Assembly: GCA_904374805.1 (NCBI GenBank) | Contig: CAJFEW010000003.1 | Location: 1-56,281, forward strand | From: an uncultured Neglectibacter sp. | GTDB lineage: Bacteria; Bacillota; Clostridia; Oscillospirales; Acutalibacteraceae | Reading direction: 5' to 3' | Length of the DNA stretch: 56,281 bases | Part shown: piece after piece, positions 7,890-15,325 of the stretch | Numbering within the stretch: position 1 is the stretch's first letter | Layout of the letters: every line of letters starts with the position of its first letter | Made by a program: the position numbers and the translations under genes | Notes under the pieces: model-generated | The model's database searches: none | Told to the model about the DNA's origin: nothing | What the model saw: only the letters and a program-made list of their open reading frames with translations

Positions 7890-7905
7890 CCTGAAAATTT
7901 TCAGG
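7890..7905. promoter_or_regulatory. Perfect palindrome, possible operator upstream of glk
   Basis: CCTGAAAATTTTCAGG is a perfect 16-bp palindrome 7 nt upstream of the glk -35 box and 22 nt upstream of the tRNA -35 box on the other strand. No regulator gene is adjacent. It could be an operator; a weak plus-strand terminator (6-bp stem, AATT loop, then ATTTTTT) is the other reading. Confidence 0.35.
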
Positions 7906-7927
7906 ATTTTTTACAAGGAATAGCCTC

Positions 7928-7956
7928 TTGCTTTTACCACGTCTGTGTGGTATGAT
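7928..7956 (+). promoter_or_regulatory. Promoter of tRNA-Leu(TAA)
   Basis: TTGCTT, 17-nt spacer, TATGAT, ending 28 nt before the mature tRNA. Confidence 0.75.
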
Positions 7957-7984
7957 AACTAAGTTCCAGCTATATCCATCCCCT

Positions 7985-8071
7985 GCCGCTATGGTGGAAT
8001 AGGCAGACACAAAGGACTTAAAATCCTTCGGTAGAAATACCGTACCGGTTCGACCCCGGTTAGCGGCACCA
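7985..8071 (+). tRNA. tRNA-Leu (anticodon TAA)
   Basis: An 87-nt class II tRNA with encoded CCA. The acceptor arms GCCGCTA and TAGCGGC pair fully. The anticodon arm is AAGGA-CTTAAAA-TCCTT, giving TAA, which reads UUA. A long variable arm and the TTCGACC T-loop are present. Confidence 0.97.
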
Positions 8072-8073
8072 CA

Positions 8074-8108
8074 GCACGGCGAGCCCTTGGGGCTTGCCGT
8101 GCTTTTTT
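8074..8108 (+). terminator. Terminator of tRNA-Leu(TAA)
   Basis: A 13-bp stem (GCACGGCGAGCCC / GGGCTTGCCGTGC) with a 3-nt loop, followed by six T. Confidence 0.92.
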
Positions 8109-8200
8109 CTAGCGCTGGCGCCCTGGCGCCGTTTGATCCAGCCGCCCTTCCGGCCGGCGGAAGCGGCCGGACAATGGATTTTTTATAGGGATACAAGCAA

Positions 8201-8256
8201 AAGCCATGCTGGGAACCTGTAGAAAAAGTGGTTTCCAGCACGGCTTTCCTTTTTTC
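8201..8256. terminator. Terminator after the DUF5054 gene (bidirectional-looking)
   Basis: AAGCCATGCTGG-GAACC pairs with GGTTTCCAGCACGGCTT. The T-rich tail is stronger on the plus strand (TTTCCTTTTTT) than on the minus strand (GGCTTTTGCTT), but the position after the minus-strand gene suggests that is its use. The 8109-8200 stretch holds only GC-rich inverted repeats. Confidence 0.6.
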
Positions 8257-8271
8257 GCTTTCAGCCTACTC

Positions 8272-10281
8272 TCACAGCTTCAGCTGGAAGACAAAGCTGG
8301 CGTTTTCTTCATACCACAGGCGGAAGTTGGTGTTCCAGCGGTTGTTGAACAGCAGATAGTACAGGCCGTCTTCCAAATTGCCGTAGGCCTCATTTTCATC
8401 GTAAAGATGCATGCCTCCCACGGAGAGCAGGGGCGCGTGGAGGCTTTCCAGCTTGGTGCTTCCGCACTGGACCACTGTCGCAGCGTGCAGCTTCCGGTTG
8501 CCGCCCTCCCGCACACGGTACGGGGAAACAGGCAAATCCAGCTTGGTGATCTGGAGCTGTTCCTCGCGCAGCCCCTCCAGGCCCACGCCAAAGAAGATCC
8601 CCTCGGGAATGCGGCTGGCATCCTTTTGGAACCAGTCCAGCTGGATCTGCACCTTGTCCTGGAAGGTGTAGGAGACCACTGCCTGGCGAGGTGCTCCATA
8701 CTGCTCCGCCGCCTGGGGATCTGCCTTCAGCCACAGGCGGAGAGTGTTCTCTCGGCGTTCCACCCGCTCCAGTTCGTAGGAAAACGTCCGGTCCTCCAGG
8801 CCCTGGACCCGGTCCAGACCGGGCTTGGCAAAGTCGCCTTCCGCCCACACTCGGGTGTGCTCCAGGTCTCGATTGTACGTCTCCAGGTTGTCATAGACCG
8901 TCTTCGCGCTGTACACCTGGTAGGCCAACCGGCCCAGCCAAGCACGAGAATAGGTCTTTCCTCCCGGCGCCTGCAGCAGCCGCAGGCTGCCATCCTCCTG
9001 CACAGCCACCCGATAGCCGTTTATGGCAAACTCCCGTTCTTGCGTAGGCTGGACGCAAAGAGGCGCTTGCTCAGGACGCAGAGCCTTCAGCCGCTCCTGA
9101 GCCTCCTTCTGGAGAGCGTCCGGCAAGGCTTGGACCGCTTGGTCGATATAGGTCCGCTGCTCCTCCCAGGACTCTTCCAGGGTGGAGTAGCGGCACTGAT
9201 CCTGCAGCAGAGAAGCCTGCTGCAAAGTGGCTTCCCGCAGCTCTTCTCCGGCAGGCAGCACGTCCTCTTCCGTGACCGTATCCCGCTTCCGAGCCGCCTG
9301 GAACGCCTCCTTTTCCCAGTTCCGGTAATCGGAGAACCAGCGCTTAGAGTCCCGGCCCCAGGTGTGCTCACACACCAGCATCAGGTTCTGACACAGCTCT
9401 TCCCACTGAGGAGTGCTGGGGGCGCTGGGATCCATCCTCTTCCACTGATCCCGCAGGCGCAGCAACTCCGCATAGGCGCCCATTTTATAGGGGTCGGTGG
9501 CGGCTCCGTGGATCCAGGTATCCCCCAGCTCTTCCGTGACTACGGGCAGCTCCTCTTTGTGGGCCAGCACCAGCTGGGCAAATTCGTCGATGGTGCCGGA
9601 GACGATCTCCGCACCGGGATATTTCTCCTGCAGCCGGCGGATCTCCTCCCAAACATCCTGAGGCTGAGGCGGCCCCATGTTGTCCTGGGTGTGGGCAAAC
9701 TCCATAGCATACTCTCCAAAGACGCTGGATCCCCCGTAGGCCCCGGCGTAATCCAACACCACCTCGTCGTCCCCATACCGCAGCCGGCACAGAGGGGGCA
9801 ATTTCACCAGCTTGGAGGACCCGTTCACCCCCACATGCAGGTACTGAATGCCCGCCTCCGCCAGATAGGGCACCAAAGCCTGCGTGTGAGAGGGCACGTC
9901 CGTCATCTTGGCGGCAATGGTGCGGCGGCCAAACCTCTGGTCCAGCCGCTGGCTAATGCTCAGGTCATAGCGAACCAAATCCCCATCCATCAGCTCCGTA
10001 TGGGTGGTCACTGCCAGGCCGTGCCAGGCAATAGCCCCCTCTTCAATGGCCCGAATCAGCCGCTCCGGCTCTTTTCCATGCTGCAGATAGTGCTCGATTA
10101 AGAACGAACCCACGGTCCACACAAAGTTTTTCTTTCCGTCCTGATTACAAACCCGGGCCGTTTCAATGGCGCCGGGAATGAAGGTGTCCATGTAGCGTTC
10201 CAAGACCGTCTTTGCGGAATCTGTAAAACCGATGTCCAGATGGGTCTTATGAATGACAAACACCTTTTTAATGGTTCCCAT
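8272..10281 (-). CDS. DUF5054 / GH38-like glycoside hydrolase-type protein
   Basis: A 669-residue protein of the DUF5054 type, distantly related to GH38 alpha-mannosidases. The N terminus carries IHKTHLDIGFTD, with the His-x-Asp (His14, Asp16) that binds zinc in the GH38 fold. Other motifs are TTHTELMDGD, DVPSHTQ and GTIDEFAQ, then a long beta-rich C-terminal half. There is no signal peptide, so the substrate is intracellular. The ATG at 10281 has GAGGAG upstream; an in-frame extension further upstream crosses the leader and is rejected. It has its own strong promoter and follows an ADP-ribosylglycohydrolase gene. True substrate unknown; a sugar or sugar conjugate is inferred. Confidence 0.75.
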   Translation of the reverse strand: MGTIKKVFVIHKTHLDIGFTDSAKTVLERYMDTFIPGAIETARVCNQDGKKNFVWTVGSFLIEHYLQHGKEPERLIRAIEEGAIAWHGLAVTTHTELMDGDLVRYDLSISQRLDQRFGRRTIAAKMTDVPSHTQALVPYLAEAGIQYLHVGVNGSSKLVKLPPLCRLRYGDDEVVLDYAGAYGGSSVFGEYAMEFAHTQDNMGPPQPQDVWEEIRRLQEKYPGAEIVSGTIDEFAQLVLAHKEELPVVTEELGDTWIHGAATDPYKMGAYAELLRLRDQWKRMDPSAPSTPQWEELCQNLMLVCEHTWGRDSKRWFSDYRNWEKEAFQAARKRDTVTEEDVLPAGEELREATLQQASLLQDQCRYSTLEESWEEQRTYIDQAVQALPDALQKEAQERLKALRPEQAPLCVQPTQEREFAINGYRVAVQEDGSLRLLQAPGGKTYSRAWLGRLAYQVYSAKTVYDNLETYNRDLEHTRVWAEGDFAKPGLDRVQGLEDRTFSYELERVERRENTLRLWLKADPQAAEQYGAPRQAVVSYTFQDKVQIQLDWFQKDASRIPEGIFFGVGLEGLREEQLQITKLDLPVSPYRVREGGNRKLHAATVVQCGSTKLESLHAPLLSVGGMHLYDENEAYGNLEDGLYYLLFNNRWNTNFRLWYEENASFVFQLKL

Positions 10282-10604
10282 TCGATTCAACTCCTCGTCC
10301 CTAAATTGGCAAGAATCTGTTCTGTCCCAAACAAGGCTAGAAAAAACTCCCCGAAGCTTTCGGCGAACAGGAACTTGTGGGAGCGGTATGCGAGCACAGG
10401 CGCCATTCTGTAGAGCTCCTGCTGCCTTTTTCAAAAGCATTCCAAACACAGACCGGCAGCCCAGAGAAAATGGCGGCACGGCCCTTTCTCCACTGGAAAG
10501 ACGGCGCAGGAATGTCCGGCCCAAAAAGGGAAATCCAAACGCCCCACAAAGCAGGTTGTTGCGCAGGGGTGTCCTCCCTCTATGGGGGACAGAGACATCT
10601 ATAC

Positions 10605-10632
10605 TTTATAGCACCCCTGTAAAATTTGTCAA
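10605..10632 (-). promoter_or_regulatory. Promoter of the DUF5054 gene
   Basis: A perfect TTGACA (10632-10627), 16-nt spacer and TATAAA (10610-10605) on the minus strand. The leader to the start codon is about 320 nt long and has no convincing gene, so it may hold post-transcriptional control, though I recognise no riboswitch in it. Confidence 0.75.
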
Positions 10633-10781
10633 TAGTTTTCCGAAAACTTCCCAAAGAACTTTTATTCAATTTTCCAGCGGTCTTTTCTTGGGGGGATATC
10701 TGTAAAAAACGTAGCTCCTCTTTCCTGCTGGTTCCCCTTGTAGAGAAGGGAGGCAGCCGCTTTTCGCAGCTCTTGGAACAT

Positions 10782-10820
10782 GCAAAAGGGGCAGGGCGTC
10801 CAAAAGGCGCTCCCTGCCCC
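10782..10820 (-). terminator. Terminator of the ADP-ribosylglycohydrolase gene
   Basis: GGGGCAGGG and CCCTGCCCC form a 9-bp stem around an inner GCGCC/GGACGC loop, followed on the minus strand by TTTTGC. It lies 29 nt after the stop. Confidence 0.75.
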
Positions 10821-10849
10821 CGCTACTTTTACTTTCGTCGTTTGTTCTA

Positions 10850-12964
10850 TCAGGGGCATACCCGCCACTCTTTATAGAAACAGTGGCTTCCCTGTTGGAC
10901 CGCCACACCGGCACAGCCCTGTGCGAAAGGTTTTGGATCCTCCCAAGAGAGCAGCTGCTTGCCCTCTACAGCAAGCGAAAGGGTGTTTCCCTTGGCCGAC
11001 AGCTGCAGGTGGTACTCCTTGCCCGCTTCCCAGGGACAGTCCGCCTGAGCCACCACCTGGTACCCATTGAAATTTTTGAGAAGGGCCACTTTGCCTGGCC
11101 CATAGAAACCAGCAGCATACGAGCGCATGGCTCCCTGCACCCGGACTTGCAGCAGATGGACCGTGCCGGTCAGCGGGCGCAGCACACAGGACAGGGTGTA
11201 ATCTTTCCACAGGTGATGGCCCGTGTACATCTCCCCAAAGTCCGTGCAGGAGAGGCTGAGCCAGGGGTCCTCCAAATAGGCATGACCTTTCACCCGGCCA
11301 AACTGGGGGACCTCCTGGTGAAGGCCGGTCCACCGGTCCATCGTGAGCCCCGCGAAAGAGAGGCGATAATCCGGTGTGCCGTCCACAAACCAATCGTCCA
11401 GATACGCGGAAAGGTCTCCCTGGGCAAAGCCGCCGGCGGTGCTCGAAAGGAGCACGCCCACCTCCTGAATCCACCCCTCCTGAGGCGGCAGGAATAGGGA
11501 CAGATCGTGCCAAGCCCCGTCTGGCGAAACCCTTTCCCCGCGGATCAGCTCGCCGGTAGCGCCGTTTTTGGCGTAGATCTGCGCCCAGGCGCACAGATCT
11601 TGGCTGGGCAACGGCAGCACGCTGATGTGCACCGTCTGGCCGGGATAGGCCAAGGGCGAGAAGAAGGGATCGTATCGGGAATCACTGAAGTCCTCCGAGC
11701 TATAATAAGTCTGCTTGTAAAAACAGACCTCTTCCCCCGCATCCACCCCTGCGGCAGTTACCAGCAGCGATCGGCTGCCAGTGTGGGCCCGTTCCTGGGT
11801 GTTGCGCACACGATGCAGCCCTGGGCCCCGGCTGCGGATGGCGTGGGTGCTGCCTGGGAACTCAAAGTGACAGCTCTCTATATTTTCCTCCAAAATCTGG
11901 TCCCACGGGGCGGGAGGTGTTTCTCCTGTCAGCCGGTAGGCCCACTTGGCAAAGTACGCCGCCCCGCAGGGAATGTCCGTAGCGTTCCGGGAGGGAATGG
12001 TGCAGGAGCAGGCTAAAAAGTCGTTGATGGGTTCCCGCCACTTGGGGGCATCTATTCCCTGCACCCCGCAGTGCACGCCCAAAATACAGCCAATGTTACC
12101 CACATTGCAATCCGTATCCCACCCGCACATGGTGCAGATGCACAGGGTGCGGGTGAAATCTCCCTCGCCGTACAAAAGGGAGAGAACCATTACAGCCGCG
12201 TTGGGAAGAATGTGACAATTGCCCGGGTACTTGTCGTAGCCGAAATTCTCCTGAATATAGCGAAAACAAGCCCGCCAATCCTCTGGATGTTCCCTATAAA
12301 AGGCGCGGACCGCTCGGACAACCTGGGCATAGGCGCAATCCTCCGGCAGGAAAGCCAGGGCCTTTTCCAAGACCTTTTGCAGATCTGGCTCGGTAAAAGC
12401 CAGGCTGATGGCGCAGGCCACAAAGACGCCGCCCCACACCCCGTTGCCATCGTGGGTGACGCTGGCGGCTTTTTTCGCCAGGGAAGCCGCCTGGGCAGGA
12501 TTTCCCGGGGACACCAGGCCCCAGGGATCGATGAAAATCTGGCCGCCAATTTGTTCCGCCATGGTGGCCCCGTTTTGCTGGATGCTGCCGCTGCGAGGCG
12601 CCGGGATACCCGCCCGCAGATTTAGATAGGCTGTGTGCTCCGTGGATACACCGTAGCCGCCCCACCAAAAGAAACCGTGTTCAAAGGGGGCGTAATTGAG
12701 CAGGGCGTTTCCCACGTCCTGGGCGGAAAACTGCGCCAGATCTTCGCATTCCTCCAAAGCGCGGATCAAGCACAGCGGCCCGTTGCTGTCGTCGTCTGCA
12801 GCAAAATTTTTGTAAGAGGCGGGATAGTCCCAAATCTCCCCAAACACCCGCTGGATTTTTTCATACGTCCACCCTTCGATGGCCGCACCCAGCCGGATCC
12901 CCACAATCTTTCCCAACCAGCCTGCATACACCCGTTCCAGATAGTTTTCAGGAATTTTACCCAT
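10850..12964 (-). CDS. ADP-ribosylglycohydrolase-family protein with C-terminal beta-sandwich domain
   Basis: A 704-residue fusion. Residues 1 to about 370 match the ADP-ribosylglycohydrolase (DraG/ARH) fold. The metal-binding acidic cluster DDDS is at 57-60 and the WDTDCN signature, where others have GDTDT, is at 282-287. The rest, to the C terminus, is beta-rich and resembles a LamG/DUF1080-type sugar-binding sandwich. Family members remove ADP-ribose from proteins or act on ribosyl compounds, but long two-domain forms in gut bacteria often sit in sugar loci. No signal peptide. A GGGAGGAG site precedes the ATG. It lies 77 nt after coaX without a clear terminator, so co-transcription is possible. 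Substrate unknown. Confidence 0.78.
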   Translation of the reverse strand: MGKIPENYLERVYAGWLGKIVGIRLGAAIEGWTYEKIQRVFGEIWDYPASYKNFAADDDSNGPLCLIRALEECEDLAQFSAQDVGNALLNYAPFEHGFFWWGGYGVSTEHTAYLNLRAGIPAPRSGSIQQNGATMAEQIGGQIFIDPWGLVSPGNPAQAASLAKKAASVTHDGNGVWGGVFVACAISLAFTEPDLQKVLEKALAFLPEDCAYAQVVRAVRAFYREHPEDWRACFRYIQENFGYDKYPGNCHILPNAAVMVLSLLYGEGDFTRTLCICTMCGWDTDCNVGNIGCILGVHCGVQGIDAPKWREPINDFLACSCTIPSRNATDIPCGAAYFAKWAYRLTGETPPAPWDQILEENIESCHFEFPGSTHAIRSRGPGLHRVRNTQERAHTGSRSLLVTAAGVDAGEEVCFYKQTYYSSEDFSDSRYDPFFSPLAYPGQTVHISVLPLPSQDLCAWAQIYAKNGATGELIRGERVSPDGAWHDLSLFLPPQEGWIQEVGVLLSSTAGGFAQGDLSAYLDDWFVDGTPDYRLSFAGLTMDRWTGLHQEVPQFGRVKGHAYLEDPWLSLSCTDFGEMYTGHHLWKDYTLSCVLRPLTGTVHLLQVRVQGAMRSYAAGFYGPGKVALLKNFNGYQVVAQADCPWEAGKEYHLQLSAKGNTLSLAVEGKQLLSWEDPKPFAQGCAGVAVQQGSHCFYKEWRVCP

Positions 12965-13041
12965 GCGTTTCTCCTCCCGTTTTCTTGCTTTTCACCGCAT
13001 GTTCCCCAAATGTAAAGGGAGCAAACAGCATTCCGCCGCTG

Positions 13042-13824
13042 TTACGCGCTGGCGGTTTCCCCTTTGTTTCTTCGGTAAATGACACCCAAACCTTTTAAGA
13101 GCAGGTCCTCTTCCAAACGAATCTCCCGGCGGCACAGCGGAATGATAAACTTGGCAATGCCTCCTGTGGCAACCACCACAGCCCTCTTCCCCAGCTCTTC
13201 CTCCATGCGGCCGATCAAGCCGTCCAGCATAGCGGCCGTGCCGTACATGCTGCCGTTGCGCATACATTCCACCGTATTTTTTCCAATCAACCGCCGAGGC
13301 CGGTCCAGCTGGATGGAAGGCAGCTGCGCCGTGCGCTGCGACAGGGCGTCCACAGACAGGCGGACCCCGGGAATGATCACACCGCCCAGATAGGTGCTGG
13401 TCTCGTCGATCACCTCCACAGTGGTGGCGGTACCCATGTCAATGAGCAGCAGGGGCGGGGCATATTCCTGCAGCGCCGCCACGGCGATGACAATCCGGTC
13501 GCTGCCCACCGAGGCGGGGTCGTCCATTTGAAGGCGCAGGCCGGTATCCAACTGGGACCCCACCACCATGGGCTGGCGCCCAATCAGCTTGACCACCCCA
13601 ATGGACACGGCGTTAAACACCGGCGGCACCACAGAGGAGATGATGCAGTCCTCCACATCCTCTACAGAAACGTCAAACAATTCCAGCATAGACTTGATCT
13701 CCATGCGGTACTGGTCGGAAGTCTTGCTGTAGTCGGTGGCAATCCGGGCGTCAAAGAGGATTCGATCGCCGGACAGGCCGCCCAACACAATATTGCTGTT
13801 GCCAATGTCAATCGCAAGAAGCAC
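13042..13824 (-). CDS. coaX: Type III pantothenate kinase
   Basis: CoaX phosphorylates pantothenate with ATP (or another NTP) in the first step of CoA synthesis. The 260-residue protein shows the ASKHA nucleotide motifs DIGNSN (6-11) and LIDMGTATT (127-135), plus GSDR (107-110) with the catalytic Asp109. The GTG at 13824 follows AGGTGAGG and gives the standard start MLLAIDIGN. The ATG further upstream in frame falls in the promoter region. It is divergent from coaBC, which encodes the next two CoA steps, 211 nt away. Confidence 0.95.
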   Translation of the reverse strand: MLLAIDIGNSNIVLGGLSGDRILFDARIATDYSKTSDQYRMEIKSMLELFDVSVEDVEDCIISSVVPPVFNAVSIGVVKLIGRQPMVVGSQLDTGLRLQMDDPASVGSDRIVIAVAALQEYAPPLLLIDMGTATTVEVIDETSTYLGGVIIPGVRLSVDALSQRTAQLPSIQLDRPRRLIGKNTVECMRNGSMYGTAAMLDGLIGRMEEELGKRAVVVATGGIAKFIIPLCRREIRLEEDLLLKGLGVIYRRNKGETASA

Positions 13825-13909
13825 GGCAGCACACCTCACCTTTTTATCAAAGTATCTAGAAAAACCCACGCCTTCTCAACACCTTACAGGTATAACGGCG
13901 GTTTGCCCT

Positions 13910-13938
13910 ATTATAGGGAAAATTTCTGCAGATTGCAA
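13910..13938 (-). promoter_or_regulatory. Promoter of coaX
   Basis: TTGCAA (13938-13933), 17-nt spacer and perfect TATAAT (13915-13910) on the minus strand. Confidence 0.8.
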
Positions 13939-13965
13939 GAGACTGCCCGACTCGTGAAAAAACTC

Positions 13966-13994
13966 TTTACAAGGCGAGGCTTCTGTGCCATAAT
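13966..13994 (+). promoter_or_regulatory. Promoter of coaBC
   Basis: TTTACA, 17-nt spacer, CATAAT. It is back to back with the coaX promoter. Confidence 0.65.
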
Positions 13995-14035
13995 CCAAAG
14001 TGCAAACAGATTACTAGGAAAGGAAGGCATTTCGT

Positions 14036-15247
14036 ATGATCACCCTGCAGGGAAAGACCGTTTTGGTCGGCGTCACCGGTGGAATCGCCGCCTACAAGGC
14101 CGCAGTCCTTGTCTCCGCTTTGGTCAAGCTGCAATGCCATGTGGAGGTTATCCTCACAGAGAACGCCACCCAGTTTATCACGCCTCTCACCTTCGAGCAG
14201 CTCACTGGCAACCGGGCGATGGTGGACACCTTTGACCGGAACTTCTCCCACCAAGTGGAGCATGTTTCCCTGGCCCATCGAACGGACCTGGTGATCATTG
14301 CCCCCGCTACAGCCAACGTGTGCGCCAAGCTGGCCCACGGATTGGCAGACGACATGCTTACCACCACCGTGCTTGCCTGCAGCTGCCCCAAACTCATTGC
14401 CCCCGCCATGAACACCGGCATGTATCAAAACCCGGTGACCCAGGATAATTTGAAAATTCTGCGCGGCTACGGCTGGCAGGTGATTGACCCTGTATCCGGC
14501 CGGCTTGCCTGCGGCGACGTGGGCGCAGGCAAGTTGCCGGAGCCGGCGGACCTGCTGCAGTACATTCTCCGGGAGCTGGCCCTTCCCCACGACCTGGCTG
14601 GAAAACAGGTGCTGGTCACGGCAGGGCCGACCCAAGAGGCTCTGGACCCCGTGCGGTACCTGACCAACCACTCCTCCGGAAAAATGGGGTATGCCTTAGC
14701 CAAAATGGCCATGCTCCGGGGCGCCCAGGTGACCTTGGTCACAGGCCCCACCGCTCTGCCGCCGGTCCCCTTTGTAGAGATGGTGCCGGTCGTCTCCGCC
14801 CAAGAGATGTTCCAAGCGGTGGTATCCCGACAGGAGAAGGCGGACATGATTATTAAAGCCGCTGCAGTGGCAGACTATACTCCTGTCTCCTACCAGGAGG
14901 AAAAGCTGAAAAAACAGGAGGGGGAGTTCTCCCTTCCCCTGCTCCGCACCCAAGATATTTTGGGGTACTTAGGCAGCCACCGCAGGCCGGGCCAGGTGAT
15001 CTGCGGCTTCTCCATGGAGACCCAGAATTTGGAGGCCAACAGCCGGAAAAAGCTGGAGAGCAAGGGAGTGGACTTGATCTGCGCCAATAACTTAAAAACA
15101 GAGGGCGCCGGATTTGGGGTGGACACCAATGTGCTGACCCTGCTCACCCGCCAGGGGACGGAAGAGCTGCCGCTTCTCTCCAAAGAGGATGCAGCCAACT
15201 GTGTGCTGGACCGGGCTCTGGCTTTGCTGGAACAGAAAGCCTACTGA
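14036..15247 (+). CDS. coaBC: Bifunctional phosphopantothenoylcysteine decarboxylase / phosphopantothenate-cysteine ligase
   Basis: CoaBC joins cysteine to 4'-phosphopantothenate and then decarboxylates the product, the two steps after pantothenate kinase. The N-terminal flavoprotein CoaC domain (about 1-185) has the active-site His76 in HQVEHVSLA, PAMNTGMY (123-130) and the substrate-clamp Cys159 in ACGDVGAGKL. The C-terminal CoaB domain begins with VLVTAGPTQEALDPVR and has the NHSSGKMG loop. The full length of 403 residues is normal. The ATG is preceded by GGAAAGGAAGG. It is followed by a terminator. Confidence 0.96.
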   Translation: MITLQGKTVLVGVTGGIAAYKAAVLVSALVKLQCHVEVILTENATQFITPLTFEQLTGNRAMVDTFDRNFSHQVEHVSLAHRTDLVIIAPATANVCAKLAHGLADDMLTTTVLACSCPKLIAPAMNTGMYQNPVTQDNLKILRGYGWQVIDPVSGRLACGDVGAGKLPEPADLLQYILRELALPHDLAGKQVLVTAGPTQEALDPVRYLTNHSSGKMGYALAKMAMLRGAQVTLVTGPTALPPVPFVEMVPVVSAQEMFQAVVSRQEKADMIIKAAAVADYTPVSYQEEKLKKQEGEFSLPLLRTQDILGYLGSHRRPGQVICGFSMETQNLEANSRKKLESKGVDLICANNLKTEGAGFGVDTNVLTLLTRQGTEELPLLSKEDAANCVLDRALALLEQKAY

Positions 15248-15275
15248 CTCCTGCTTTTTGAATCGACAGCCATGC

Positions 15276-15307
15276 AAAAAGGGATCCCTGTGTGGGATCC
15301 CTTTTTT
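15276..15307. terminator. Bidirectional terminator between coaBC and the ABC exporter
   Basis: AAAAAGGGATCCC, a 5-nt loop, and GGGATCCCTTTTTT. It serves both convergent units. Confidence 0.92.
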
Positions 15308-15325
15308 CGCGGGAACAATTTGCGC

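Noticed and set aside
8206-10101. 631-residue frame on the plus strand
   Set aside because: Antisense shadow of the DUF5054 gene; low-complexity His/Gln/Leu-rich product without motifs.
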